DNA from: Megalobrama amblycephala
Lineage: Eukaryota > Chordata > Actinopteri > Cypriniformes > Xenocyprididae
Reading direction: 5' to 3'
Assembly (NCBI RefSeq): GCF_018812025.1
Contig: NC_063062.1
Span: 1,279,754 to 1,343,753, forward strand
DNA length: 64,000 bases
Shown: positions 23,366-36,200 of the stretch, in pieces
How the letters are laid out: every line of letters starts with the position of its first letter
How positions within the stretch are numbered: position 1 is the stretch's first letter
Notes under the pieces: generated by a model
The model's input: only the letters and a program-made list of their open reading frames with translations
The model's database searches: none
Told to the model about the DNA's origin: nothing
Translations under genes and position numbers: made by a program

Positions 23366-24755
23366 GAGTTAAATAAAAATACCCAGCAGGTTGGTCAAAA
23401 CTACTCTATTGCTGGGTTTGTCCATTTTCCACCCAACTTGGATTGTTTTTAACCCAGCATTTTTTTTAGAGTGTACCACATGACACAGTAAATTAGCTAA
23501 AATATTTAAGACAAGATACAAAACATTATTTTAACATGCACTGGTCAAATCTGAGATTTTGCTTCCATAATATTTTCTTCCAGGCTAGTGGAAAGAAAAC
23601 CTCCAAAATATATATCTTAGTGTTTTATTACACATTATCTATCTGCGTCTGTAGATTTCAATTACGATAAATATCTTTAAAGGCTGCGAGTGAGAATCTC
23701 CACTTCAGCAGAAATTACATCAAACTTTAAAGCTTTATTCCTATTTATATTCTGAAGGGTTTTACAGAGGGGATCGTTATCTATAATTTGCCTGATTTAT
23801 GTAACATTTCATTCCTAAAAACATTTTTATGGCTATTGACAGAACATTCTAAAAATCCTGGGTTAAAAACAACCCCAATTGGGTGGAAAATAGACAAATG
23901 GAAAATGGTTGGGTTGTTTTGACCTAGCTAATGGGTTATTTTGATCCAGGGTTTGGGTTGTTTTAACCCAGCGATTGGGTTGTTTTGACCCAGGGGTTGG
24001 GTTATTTTGATCCAGGGGTTGGGTTGTTTTGACCCAGCGAATGGGTTATTTTGATCCAGGGTTTGGGTTGTTTTAACCCAGCGATTGGGTTGTTTTGACC
24101 CAGGGGTTGGGTTATTTTGATCCAGGGGTTGGGTTGTTTTGACCCAGCTAATGGGTTGTTTTGACCCAGGGGTTGGGTTGTTTTGATCCAGGGGTTGGGT
24201 TGTTTTGATCAAGGGGTTGGGTTGTTTTGACCCAGCGAATGGGTTGTTTTGATCCAGGGGTTGGGTTGTTTTGATCAAGGGGTTGGGTTGTTTTGACCCA
24301 GCGAATGGGTTGGGTTGTTATGACCCAGCGAATGAGTTATTTTGATCCAGGGGTTGGGTTGTTTTGATCAAGGGGTTGGGTTGTTTTGACCCAGCGAATG
24401 GGTTGTTCTGACCCAGTGATTGGGTTGCTTTGATCCAGGGGTTGGGTTGCTTTGATCCAGGGGTTTGGTTGTTTTGATCCAGGGGTTGGGTTGTTTTGAC
24501 CCAGCGAATGAGTTATTTTGATCCAGGGGTTGGGTTGTTTTGACCCAGCGAATGGGTTGTTTTGACCCAGCGGTTGGGTTGTTTTGACCCAGCAAATTGG
24601 TTATTTTGATCCGGGGGTTGGGTTATTTTGATCCAGGGGTTGGGTTGTTTTGACCCAGCGATTGGGTTGTTTTGACCCAGCGAATGGGTTATTTTGATCC
24701 GGGGGTTGGGTTATTTTGATCCAGGGGTTGGGTTGTTTTGACCCAGCGAAATAAA
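23366..24755. repeat. 22-bp minisatellite M22, block 1, in transposon context
   Basis: From 23925 to 24752 there are about 37 copies of gggttgttttgacccagcga-type monomers (22 bp). Each monomer has complementary ends GGGT(T) and (A/G)ACCC. At 23372-23470 and 23853-23925 lie related flanks (atacccagcaggttgg, cccaacttggattgttttta, acccagca ending in agagtgt) that look like ends of the parent DNA transposon. 23480-23850 is unique. Confidence 0.9.
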
Positions 24756-24950
24756 TACACTTTATTTTGATGCTCCCAACAGATATTCTACTGACTATAA
24801 GTAACTTGGCAACTGCATGTCAACTTATTCTACTAACCCTAACCTAACAGTCTACTAATACTCTAATGAGAGTTAGTTTGCATGTAGATGCAAAGTTACT
24901 TATTGTTAGTAGACTGTCTTAAGAGGACTACTGAAGTAAAGTGTAACCAA
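24756..24950. mobile_element. Small inverted-end MITE (cactttattttgatgctccc type)
   Basis: It begins cactttattttgatgctccc and ends ggactactgaagtaaagtgt, with inner arms cagatattctactgactata and tagtagactgtct in opposite orientation. I recognise the pattern as a common cyprinid MITE. Confidence 0.6.
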
Positions 24951-25755
24951 AAAAAATAGTGATTCTCAATTTATCCAGAATCGAGCAGCTCTACTGTGCA
25001 GCAGGCTAGTGTTCCATTCGAACCATTTCCCCTAAGTGCCCAATCAATATCCGTGTGGGCAGAGATTTCTATGCCCAGAAAGACCAATAGAGCCTCAAAC
25101 AAAACAGGACAAAAATATCTTATTGCAAGCTGCAAAAAAAAATCCAAGCATTATCGGCGGTTCCTGATGTATATTCCCTTTTCATCATAAAATGTCATTA
25201 TACGTTGTCTGCCCAGCCAGCGTTCCAGTCTATTTGTAATGGAGCGTCAGCGTGAGATGCGCTTGTTGTCTTTATTCGGAGCGTGGATGACTTTATTTGC
25301 TGCAGGAGGATTCATGTTGGTGTCAGGGCCACTGAGCCATCCGTCTGTCTCCGAGAGGAGTGCAGAGATGAGTTGTGTCTTCAGCAATCCCGCGGCCATA
25401 TATTTAACTCCAATCTCTGTCACCGCCCCGCCAGCTTGGAGGAGACCAATTTTCTATATTTCAGCCGACAGCTTGAAAATGAACATTAAATATTGATCGC
25501 GGGTTACGTGACAAGCGCTGGGATGCTGTGAACCCTCCGGTCAGCTGGATTTATTTTGGCCGGAGCTATTTTTGGCCGTATCTTCCAGCGGTTTGAGGCA
25601 TTACGAGTCGAGAGCTTTTCCTCAGAGTAATTCAGACTTTAAATGTTTATCGGGTCAACATTTCAAAACCAAGCAGACAAGACAGTCGAGAACTCGGTGA
25701 TGAATGGTGTTTGAGAACGCGGTTCGTTTGGCAATTATATAAGACCATTAATAAT
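24951..25755. other. Repeat-poor island, candidate conserved noncoding region
   Basis: 25195-25740 has balanced GC, CpGs and no repeat family. No coding exon is supported; open frames at 25239-25496 lack recognisable features and overlap each other. Confidence 0.3.
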
Positions 25756-28700
25756 ACACTCAAAAAAAAAAAAAAAAAAAAATGCTGGGTTAAAAATGAC
25801 CCAAGTTTGGGTTGTTTTGACCCAGCAGGTTAAATGTTTGACCCAACCTGCTGGGTAGTTTTATTTAACTCAAGTGTTGATTAAAAAATACTGTATTGCT
25901 TGCTTAAAATGAACCCAAAAAAGGTTGGAAATTAACATTAATTTATATGTTTAATAAATGAACATTAAGTTTAATAAATAATAATTAAATAACAAACATT
26001 TATTAAATTGCTTATTAATAAATGTTCTGGGTTAAAAACAAGCCAAGTTGGGTTGAAAATGGACAAACACAGCGATTGGGTTGTTTAAACCCTGTGTTTT
26101 GGGTTGTTTTAACCCAGTGATTTGGGGTGTTTTAACCCAGGGAATGGGTTGTTTTAACCCAGGGAATGGGTTGTTTTAACCCAGCGTTTTGGGTTGTTTT
26201 AACCCAGTGATTGGGTTGTTTTAACCCAGCGAATGGGTTGTTTTAACACCAAGAGGTTTGGTTGTTTTTTGGTTGTTTTGGCCCAGTGATTGGGTTCTTT
26301 TAACCTAGCGTTTTGGGTTGTTTTCACCCAGCAATTGGGTTGTTTTCACCCAGTGATTGGGGTGTTTTAACCCAGGGAATGGGTTGTTTTAACCCAGCGT
26401 TTTGGTTTGTTTTAACCCAGTGATTGGGTTGTTTTAACCCAGTGGTTGGGTTGTTTTAACCCAGCGTTTTGGGTTGTTTTAACCCAGTGATTAGGTTGTT
26501 TTAACACAGTGGTTGGGTTGTTTTAACCCAGCGAATGGGTTGTTTTAACACAGAGGTTTGGTTGTTTTAACCCAGCAATTGGGTTGTTTTCACCTAGTGG
26601 TTGGGTTGTTTTCACCCAGCAATTGGGTTGTTTTCACCCAGTGGTTGGGTTGTTTTAACCCAGTATTTTGGGTTGTTTTCACCCAGTGGTTGGGTTGTTT
26701 TCACCCAGCAATTGGGTTGTTTTCACCCAGTGGTTGGGTTGTTTTAACCCAGTATTTTGGGTTGTTTTCACCCAGCGATTGGGTTGTTTTCACCCAGGGA
26801 ATGGGTTGTTTTAACCCAGCGTTTTGGTTTGTTTTAACCCAGTGATTTGGGGTGTTTTAACCCAGGGAATGGGTTGTTTTAACCCAGCGTTTTGGTTTGT
26901 TTTAACCCAGTGATTGGGTTGTTTAATAAATGAACATTAAGTTTAATAAATAATAATTAAATAACAAACATTTATTAAATTGCTTATTAATAAATGTTCT
27001 GGGTTAAAAACAAGCCAAGTTGGGTTGAAAATGGACAAACACAGCGATTGGGTTGTTTAAACCCTGTGTTTTGGGTTGTTTTAACCCAGTGATTTGGGGT
27101 GTTTTAACCCAGGGAATGGGTTGTTTTAACCCAGCGTTTTGGGTTGTTTTAACCCAGCGAATGGGTTGTTTTAACACCAAGAGGTTTGGTTGTTTTTTGG
27201 TTGTTTTGGCCCAGTGATTGGGTTCTTTTAACCTAGCGTTTTGGGTTGTTTTCACCCAGCAATTGGGTTGTTTTCACCCAGTGATTGGGTTGTTTTAACC
27301 CAGTGATTTGGGTTGTTTTAACCCAGTGATTTGGGGTGTTTTAACCCAGGGAATGGGTTGTTTTAACCCAGCATTTTGGTTTGTTTTAACCCAGTGATTG
27401 GGTTGTTTTAACCCAGTGGTTGGGTTGTTTTAACCCAGCGTTTTGGGTTGTTTTAACCCAGTGATTGGGTTGTTTTAACACAGTGGTTGGGTTGTTTTAA
27501 CCCAGCGAATGGGTTGTTTTAACACAGAGGTTTGGTTGTTTTAACCCAGCAATTGGGTTGTTTTCACCTAGTGGTTGGGTTGTTTTCACCCAGCAATTGG
27601 GTTGTTTTCACCCAGTGGTTGGGTTGTTTTAACCCAGTATTTTGGGTTGTTTTCACCAAGTGGTTGGGTTGTTTTCACCCAGCAATTGGGTTGTTTTCAC
27701 CCAGCAATTGGGTTGTTTTCACCCAGTGGTTGGGTTGTTTTAACCCAGTATTTTGGGTTGTTTTCACCCAGCGATTGGGTTGTTTTCACCCAGGGAATGG
27801 GTTGTTTTAACCCAGCGTTTTGGTTTGTTTTAACCCAGTGATTTGGGGTGTTTTAACCCAGGGAATGGGTTGTTTTAACCCAGCGTTTTGGTTTGTTTTA
27901 ACCCAGTGATTGGGTTGTTTTCACCCAGTGGTTGGGTTGTTTTAACCCAGCGTTTTGGGTTGTTTTAACCCAGTGATTGGGTTGTTTTAACACAGTGGTT
28001 GGGTTGTTTTAACCCAGCGAATGGGTTGTTTTAACACAGAGGTTTGGTTGTTTTAACCCAGCAATTGGGTTGTTTTCACCTAGTGGTTGGGTTGTTTTCA
28101 CCCAGCAATTGGGTTGTTTTCACCCAGTGGTTGGGTTGTTTTAACCCAGTATTTTGGGTTGTTTTCACCCAGCGATTGGGTTGTTTTCACCCAGGGAATG
28201 GGTTGTTTTAACCCAGCGTTTTGGTTTGTTTTAACCCAGTGATTGGGTTGTTTTAACCCAGTGGTTGGGTTGTTTTAACCCAGCGAATGGGTTGTTTTAA
28301 CACAGAGGTTTGGTTGTTTTAACCCAGCAATTGGGTTGTTTTCACCTAGTGGTTGGGTTGTTTTCACCCAGCAATTGGGTTGTTTTCACCCAGTGGTTGG
28401 GTTGTTTTAACCCAGTATTTTGGGTTGTTTTCACCCAGTGGTTGGGTTGTTTTCACCCAGCAATTGGGTTGTTTTCACCCAGCAATTGGGTTGTTTTCAC
28501 CCAGTGGTTGGGTTGTTTTAACCCAGTATTTTGGGTTGTTTTCACCCAGCGATTGGGTTGTTTTCACCCAGGGAATGGGTTGTTTTAACCCAGCGTTTTG
28601 GTTTGTTTTATCCCAGTGATTTGGGGTGTTTTAACCCAGGGAATGGGTTGTTTTAACCCAGCGTTTTGGTTTGTTTTAACCCAGTGATTGGGTTGTTTTA

Positions 28701-30010
28701 ACCCAGTGGTTGGGTTGTTTTAACCCAGCGTTTTGGGTTGTTTTAAACCAGTGATTGGGTTGTTTTAACACAGTGGTTGGGTTGTTTTAACCCAGCGAAT
28801 GGGTTGTTTTAACACAGAGGTTTGGTTGTTTTAACCCAGCAATTGGGTTGTTTTCACCTAGTGGTTGGGTTGTTTTCACCCAGCAATTGGGTTGTTTTCA
28901 CCCAGTGGTTGGGTTGTTTTAACCCAGTATTTTGGGTTGTTTTCACCCAGTGGTTGGGTTGTTTTCACCCAGCAATTGGGTTGTTTTCACCCAGTGGTTG
29001 GGTTGTTTTAACCCAGTATTTTGGGTTGTTTTCACCCAGCGATTGGGTTGTTTTCACCCAGCAGTTGGGTTGTTTTAACCCAGTATTTTGGGTTGTTTTC
29101 ACCCAGCGATTGGGTTGTTTTCACCCAGCAGTTGGGTTGTTTTAACCCAGTATTTTGGGTTGTTTTCACCCAGCAATTGGGTTGTTTTCACCCAGCAATT
29201 GGGTTGTTTTCACCCAGTGGTTGGGTTGTTTTAACCCAGTGGTTGGGTTGTTTTAACCCAGCGTTTTGGGTTGTTTTAAACCAGTGATTGGGTTGTTTTA
29301 ACACAGTGGTTGGGTTGTTTTAACCCAGCGAATGGGTTGTTTTAACACAGAGGTTTGGTTGTTTTAACCCAGCAATTGGGTTGTTTTCACCTAGTGGTTG
29401 GGTTGTTTTCACCCAGCAATTGGGTTGTTTTCACCCAGTGGTTGGGTTGTTTTAACCCAGTATTTTGGGTTGTTTTCACCCAGTGGTTGGGTTGTTTTCA
29501 CCCAGCAATTGGGTTGTTTTCACCCAGTGGTTGGGTTGTTTTAACCCAGTATTTTGGGTTGTTTTCACCCAGCGATTGGGTTGTTTTCACCCAGCAGTTG
29601 GGTTGTTTTAACCCAGTATTTTGGGTTGTTTTCACCCAGCGATTGGGTTGTTTTCACCCAGCAGTTGGGTTGTTTTAACCCAGTATTTTGGGTTGTTTTC
29701 ACCCAGCAATTGGGTTGTTTTCACCCAGCAATTGGGTTGTTTTCACCCAGTGGTTGGGTTGTTTTAACCCAGTATTTTGGGTTGTTTTCACCCAGCGATT
29801 GGGTTGTTTTCACCCAGCGATTGGGTTGTTTTAACCCAGAGGTTTGGTTTGCCCAACCTGTTGGGTAGTTTTATTTAACTCAACTATTGTTTACAACTAT
29901 TGATTACAATATTGCTTGCTTAAAATGAACCCAAATTAGGTTGGAAATTAACATGTATTAATAAGTTTAATAAACAAACATTTATTAATAAGTTTGATGA
30001 ATAGTAATTA
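25756..30010. repeat. 22-bp minisatellite M22, block 2, inside a DNA transposon, with higher-order repeats
   Basis: A left flank (25764-26040: poly(A), tgctgggttaaaaatgaccc, acctgctgggtagttttatt, gcttgcttaaaatgaaccca) and a matching right flank (29848-30010: acctgttgggtagttttatt, gcttgcttaaaatgaaccca) enclose about 3.8 kb of monomers of type gggttgttttaacccagtga or gttttcacccagcaatt. A marker monomer (cacctagtgg) sits at 26591, 27565, 28077, 28343, 28855 and 29388. The spacings are 974, 512, 266, 512 and 533 bp, showing nested higher-order duplication. The left flank itself is duplicated 972 bp downstream (26924-27050). Confidence 0.92.
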
Positions 30011-31079
30011 AACAAACCTTGCCTTGGTGACCAAGTGAAATAAAATACTTTTAAGATTACGTTCTAAAATTACTAAAACTGAAATAAATACAAATGGAAG
30101 CTAAATAGAAATATAAAAAACAAGCCCAAAAGCACATACAATCACAAGCTTAAACTAAATTATATGTTTTATATATTAAAATTTAATAATAACACTGGTT
30201 TGAGTCTCGTTATAGTCAATATGAAATCACAATTGATTATTTGCTTTCTTAATGCATGTTCCTGCTATTACTCTCATAATCTTTCACCAAAATATAATAA
30301 CGTCTGCCTATAAAACAACTATCCTTTTCGGCTGATGTCACAAATCCCTAGATTTTCACCCCCAATTCCCTCCATCCATGTTTTTTCCTGATGGATAACA
30401 TCAAGTTTCTCTTTCTGAATATCAGATTTCACTCTGAAATCAAATGCATCACATTACAGAAGTAAAATGGATCGTGTCATGTTGACATGTCTAAATATAT
30501 GCAAATCAATTATAAACCACTTCACCAAAGCAATATTGCACTTCCAAAAGCCTGTTCATATCGTAACTTGAACAACCATCAAATGTGGTAAAACACAGAC
30601 CTCTGACACCAACAGAGCAATAACTACATGCCGCTCCGCTCCGCTGCATAAATGATGCTTGTTCACAGACGCTTTATATCTTTGCATCTCATTTAAAAAC
30701 AGAAGGTGATTTGTGTTGATCTGCCGGAGGCCTCGGAGCGCCCACTTAGTTCACTTGTTTGAACAACCGGCCCTGATTACGCCAATACATTCACTGTAAC
30801 GTCTCTTATTTCTTGTGCAAGCTCCGTGTGCAAGCTCTGATCCAGATTCATAAATATGAAGATTTACTGGTACGTCTCAAGCAGCGGCAGGATTCTTTCA
30901 TCAAAAGATTATGCTTTAATCAACTTACATTATCATCGTGAACATACAGAGAATGTTAAGCACTCATCCATGATCAGGCTGCTCATGAAATCAGAATCAT
31001 CAGAGTAGAATGAGGATGAGCGATCGGATCTTAATAACATATTACATTAAAATCAAACAAATTGTTCTTGGTCTTGACT
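30011..31079. other. Intergenic; second half repeat-poor, candidate conserved noncoding region
   Basis: 30011-30610 is AT-rich with no recognised feature. 30615-31050 is compositionally balanced, repeat-free and includes CpG-bearing stretches. No exon is supported. Confidence 0.3.
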
Positions 31080-31480
31080 TCATCCCCACTCAAACTGCAC
31101 AAAGTGATGAATCAACTCCACAGAAACAACATAAATTTATCCACTAACCATTCAGAAACGTCTAAAAGTTGTAACTTCTTCCTGAGTCTCTCCATCAGTG
31201 TCGACTCCGGTTTGAACAATGTAAGGCTGAACACCGTTACTGACAATCCTCATTTTGGCTGCGTGAGATTCCCCAGCTTTGTTGTTGTTGAGCTGTTAAA
31301 GCTCCGCCCTCTTCTGGAAAGCGGAGCTCATTTGCATTTAGGGACACACACAAAAACGACGTGTTTTTGCTCACACCCAAATAGGGGCAAATTTGACAAG
31401 CTATAATAAATGATCTGTGGGGTATTTTGAGCTGAAACTTCACAGACACATTATGGAGACACCACACATAATTATTGATC
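31080..31480 (+). mobile_element. Interspersed repeat family R1, copy 3 (truncated)
   Basis: It shares aacgtctaaaagttgtaact and gtctctccatcagtgtcgac with copy 1 and lacks the left ~200 bp. ATTTGCAT lies at 31330-31337. It extends further at the right end than copy 1 (tgatctgtggggtattttga). Confidence 0.75.
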
Positions 31481-33225
31481 AAATACTCCCACTCAATCAA
31501 TTCATTAAAATAAATCTATAATATAAACATCATATTTTCAAAATAAATGTACCCACATTTTAGGTGCGGCAAAAACTAGTTTCAGATTTCTTAGGTTCTT
31601 AGACTGACTGTTCAAAATGCATTTGCTTTTGCTAAGATGTCTGCACTAGCTGTAATCAGTGATTGGAGAAGCTTCTTGAAACTCTGAATCAATTAAAACA
31701 GTTGCTTTGCATAATTATGCATTGTTTCAAAGCACTTAAAACATCACAGGCTGATGGGACCTGCTGGTAAAAACAGTGCAAATGCAACAAAAATTCAACC
31801 CAAACACCATTTAAAAGCAACTGCAAATTTATCCATTTTCATGATGGCAGTTTCCAATTCCCCATTTGTGACAACAGCTTTAAAAACTGTTGCTTCTGTG
31901 GATTTTTGTTTGTCACAAGACAACAAATGATGAGGAAAACACACATGAAATCAGACGCACCAACAGACTTTAATCGGATCACTTCTGAAGGGGATTTGGA
32001 TCAAGCTTGAGAATATCTGATTTCATGTATTTTTTCTAAACAGATTGGCAAAAAATTCAAATAATTGAATGCCTTTTTGAACAAGGCACCATAATGTCAC
32101 ATGCAACAAATTGAAATAAGCTTTAGAGATAAGCATTGAAATATTCCCATGGTTATTTCTTCATAGATCTATGCTGCCTTCAAAAAACAACAAGGCAGAA
32201 TATAATGCAAAAATTGCATTCATCCATGACCTGGTTCTTACCTCTGTATACAGCCTGAGATTGCAGGATCTTCCATCCAGTGCGATCCGAAGTGCAAACG
32301 TTCCTGAAGGAATTAGTAGGGAGTGTGTACTGAAACATAAAATACCTTTCAGCTTTAAAAAGAAATGAAACTGCTGATTTGTCCAACGTGTTATTGAATG
32401 AGCCACCATTAATAATGTGAAACCCTGACTGTTACATGGCTTTTCAAAATAAATGCTTGACCGAGACCCTCTTTTATTCAATCTCTTTCTGCTTGCAAGA
32501 CGTTAAAATCAACATGAATTCACACTTCAAGACTTGTTTCTGGTCTTATTCTGAATGATTTTTCTAAATGCTTTATTTGAAAGAAAAAATATCACTTAGA
32601 GACACTTTACACCATCAAATCAATTCTTTGAATAATTTTCTCATTGAATATCCTTTTTTTTAAACTTGGATATTCATCACATTACAGATGTAAAATAGGT
32701 AAATGCCTTTTTGTGATTTTGAGACACTGCAAAGAAACTTCATGCCAGTTTTAGAGGGTCTTTGTATCTCACACAGATGGTTGTTGAATCTGAGACAAAC
32801 CTACAGCTGTTTTTCTGATCAGACCGACATCACGGCAGAAGCACAGCTGTGTGCTGTGATCCAAATGTTCTCTAACGCCAGACTTATGCTTTTCACAACA
32901 CAGAATCAAGAAGTTTCTTCATGCTGCATGTGTCTCTTCTCTGAGCGTCCAGAGACAGGGACTCTGCTGTAGATGCTTTAATATCAAAGGAGTCCTTGAG
33001 ACTCTATTTCAAAGGCAGCACAGCCCACATGAGCTGCACTGAACCAGACAGTCTTCCCTCCCGCATGTGTCGAGAGAAGAAACACAGTCAAGGTTGTTCT
33101 AGTTTTTCTCCAGCAGTTCCAGTGTAAAGACGTCCGTCAAACAGCGTGTTCACATGGACACATAACGAACTGCTGGATGTCACCTGAACTGGACATCTCT
33201 GTAGTGCAGATGAGATGTTTACATT
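31481..33225. other. Intergenic, nothing recognised
   Basis: 1.7 kb of mainly unique AT-rich DNA. Open frames at 32161-32481 and 32703-32972 show no domain and no splice context. Confidence 0.4.
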
Positions 33226-36200
33226 TTGGTTGATGGTGGTTGCCAGGGTGTTGCTATGTGGTTGTACATTCTTATTAAAAAAGGCTCTATATAGAACCTT
33301 AAAGGGTTCTGCCAGCCGCTTTATATATAGAACCATAAAGGGTTTCGTCAGAAAGGTTTCCGTCAGGTGCTTCATATAAAGAACCTTAAAGGGTTTTGTC
33401 AGGCGCTTCATATAGAGAACCATAAAGGGTTCCGCCAGGTGCATTATATTTAGAACCATAGAGGGTTCCGTCAGAAAGGGTTCCGTCAGGCGCTTCATAT
33501 GTAGAACCTTCAAGGATTCCGTCAGGCGCTTCATGTGTAGAACCTTAAAGGGTTCATCAGGCTCTTCATATGCAGAATCTTAAAGGGTTCCGTCAGGTGC
33601 TTCATATGCAGAACCTTAAAGGGTTCCGTCAGGCGCTTCATATGTAGAACCTTAAAGGGTTCCGTCAGGCTCTTCATATGTAGAACCTTAAAGGGTTCCG
33701 TCAGGCGCTTCATATGTAGAACCTTAAAGGGTTCCGTCAGGCGCTTCATATGTAGAACCTTAAAGGGTTCCGTCAGGCGCTTCATATGTAGAACCTTAAA
33801 GGGTTCCGTCAGGTGCTTCATATGTAGAACCTTAAAGGGTTTCGTCAGGCGCTTCATATGTAGAACCTTAAAGGGTTCCGTCAGGCGCTTCATGTGTAGA
33901 AACTTAAAGGGTTCCGTCAGGCGCTTCATGTGTAGAACCTTAAAGGGTTCGTCAGGCGCTTCATATGCAGAACCTTAAAGGGTTCGTCAGACGCTTCATA
34001 TGTAGAACCTTAAAGGATTCCGTCAGGCGCTTCATATGTAGAACCTTAAAGGGTTCCGTCAGGCGCTTCATATGCAGAACCTTAAAGGTTTCATCAGGCG
34101 CTTCATATGTAGAACCTTAAAGGATTTCATCAGATGCTTCATATGTAGAACCTTAAAGGGTTCTGTCAGGTGCTTCATATGTAGAACCTTAAAGGTTTCA
34201 TCAGGCGCTTCATATGTAGAACCTTAAAGGGTTCGTCAGGCGCTTCATATGTAGAACCTTAAAGGGTTTCATCAGATGCTTCATATGTAGAACCTTAAAG
34301 GGTTCTGTCAGGTGCTTCATATGTAGAACCTTAAAGGTTTCATCAGGCGCTTCATATGTAGAACCTTAAAGGGTTCGTCAGGCGCTTCATATATAGAACC
34401 TTAAAGGGTTCTGTCAGACGCTTCATGTGTAGAACCTTAAAGGGTTCGTCAGGCGCTTCATGTGTAGAACCTTAAAGGGTTCGTTGGGCGTTTCATATGT
34501 AGAACCTTAAAGGGTTCCGTCGGGCTCTTCATGTGTAGAACCTTAAAGGGTTCCGAAAGGCGCTTCATATGTAGAACCTTAAAGGGTTCCGTCAGGCGCT
34601 TCATATGTAGAACCTTAAAGGGTTCGTCAGGCGCTTCATATGTAGAACCTTAAAGGATTCCGTCAGGTGCTTCATATGTAGAAGCTTAAAGGGTTCGTCA
34701 GGCGCATCATATGTAGAACCTTAAAGGATTCCGTCAGGCGCTTCATATGTAGAAGCTTAAAGGGTTCCGTCAGGCGCTTCATATGTAGAACCTTAAAGGT
34801 TTCATCAGGCGCTTCATATGTAGAACCTTAAAGGATTTCATCAGATGCTTCATATGTAGAACCTTAAAGGGTTCTGTCAGGTGCTTCATATGTAGAACCT
34901 TAAAGGTTTCATCAGGCGCTTCATATGTAGAAGCTTAAAGGGTTCCGTCAGGCCCATCATATGTAGAACCTTAAAGGGTTCCGTCAGGCTCTTCATATGT
35001 AGAACCTTAAAGGGTTCGTCAGGCACTTCATATGTAGAACCTTAAAGGATTCCGTCAGGTGCTTCATATGTAGAAGCTTAAAGGGTTCGTCAGGCGCATC
35101 ATATGTAGAACCTTAAAGGATTCCGTCAGGCGCTTCATATGTAGAAGCTTAAAGGGTTCCGTCAGGCGCTTCATATGTAGAACCTTAAAGGTTTCATCAG
35201 GCGCTTCATATGTAGAACCTTAAAGGATTTCATCAGATGCTTCATATGTAGAACCTTAAAGGGTTCTGTCAGGTGCTTCATATGTAGAACCTTAAAGGTT
35301 TCATCAGGCGCTTCATATGTAGAACCTTAAAGGGTTCGTCAGGCGCTTCATATGTAGAACCTTAAAGGGTTTCATCAGATGCTTCATATGTAGAACCTTA
35401 AAGGGTTCTGTCAGGTGCTTCATATGTAGAACCTTAAAGGTTTCATCAGGCGCTTCATATGTAGAACCTTAAAGGGTTCGTCAGGCGCTTCATATATAGA
35501 ACCTTAAAGGGTTCTGTCAGACGCTTCATGTGTAGAACCTTAAAGGGTTCGTCAGGCGCTTCATGTGTAGAACCTTAAAGGGTTCGTTGGGCGTTTCATA
35601 TGTAGAACCTTAAAGGGTTCCGTCGGGCTCTTCATGTGTAGAACCTTAAAGGGTTCCGAAAGGCGCTTCATATGTAGAACCTTAAAGGGTTCCGTCAGGC
35701 GCTTCATATGTAGAACCTTAAAGGGTTCGTCAGGCGCTTCATATGTAGAACCTTAAAGGGTTCGTCAGGCGCTTCATATATAGAACCTTAAAGGGTTCTG
35801 TCAGGCGCTCATATGTAGAACCTTAAAGGGTTCGTTGGGCATTTCATATGTAGAACCTTAAAGGGTTCGTTGGGCGTTTCATATGTAGAACCTTAAAGGG
35901 TTCCGTCGGGCTCTTCATGTGTAGAACCTTAAAGGGTTCCGAAAGGCGCTTCATATGTAGAACCTTAAAGGGTTCCGTCAGGCGCTTCATGTGTAGAACC
36001 TTAAAGGGTTCGTCAGGCGCTCATATGTAGAAACTTAAAGGGTTCCCTCAGACGCTTCATGTGTAGAACCTTAAAGGGTTCCATCAGGCGCTTCATATGT
36101 AGAACCTTAAAGAGTTCCGTCAGGCGCTTCATGTGTAGAACCTTAAAGAGTTCCGTCAGGCGCTTCATATGTAGAACCTTAAAGAGTTCCGTCAGGCGCT

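Noticed and set aside
23928..24595. Minus-strand frames with QNNPTPGSKQPN repeats
   Set aside because: The same 22-bp minisatellite read in reverse; a product of low-stop repeat sequence.
23925..24752. Telomere-like TTGGGTTG repeats as an interstitial telomere
   Set aside because: The vertebrate telomere unit TTAGGG is absent; the period is 22 bp, not 6.
26558..29868. Repeated + strand open frames of 88-107 codons (LGCFHPAIGLFSP-like)
   Set aside because: They lie wholly in the 22-bp minisatellite. The frames arise from the repeat and recur with the higher-order duplication. No promoter, splice or domain evidence.
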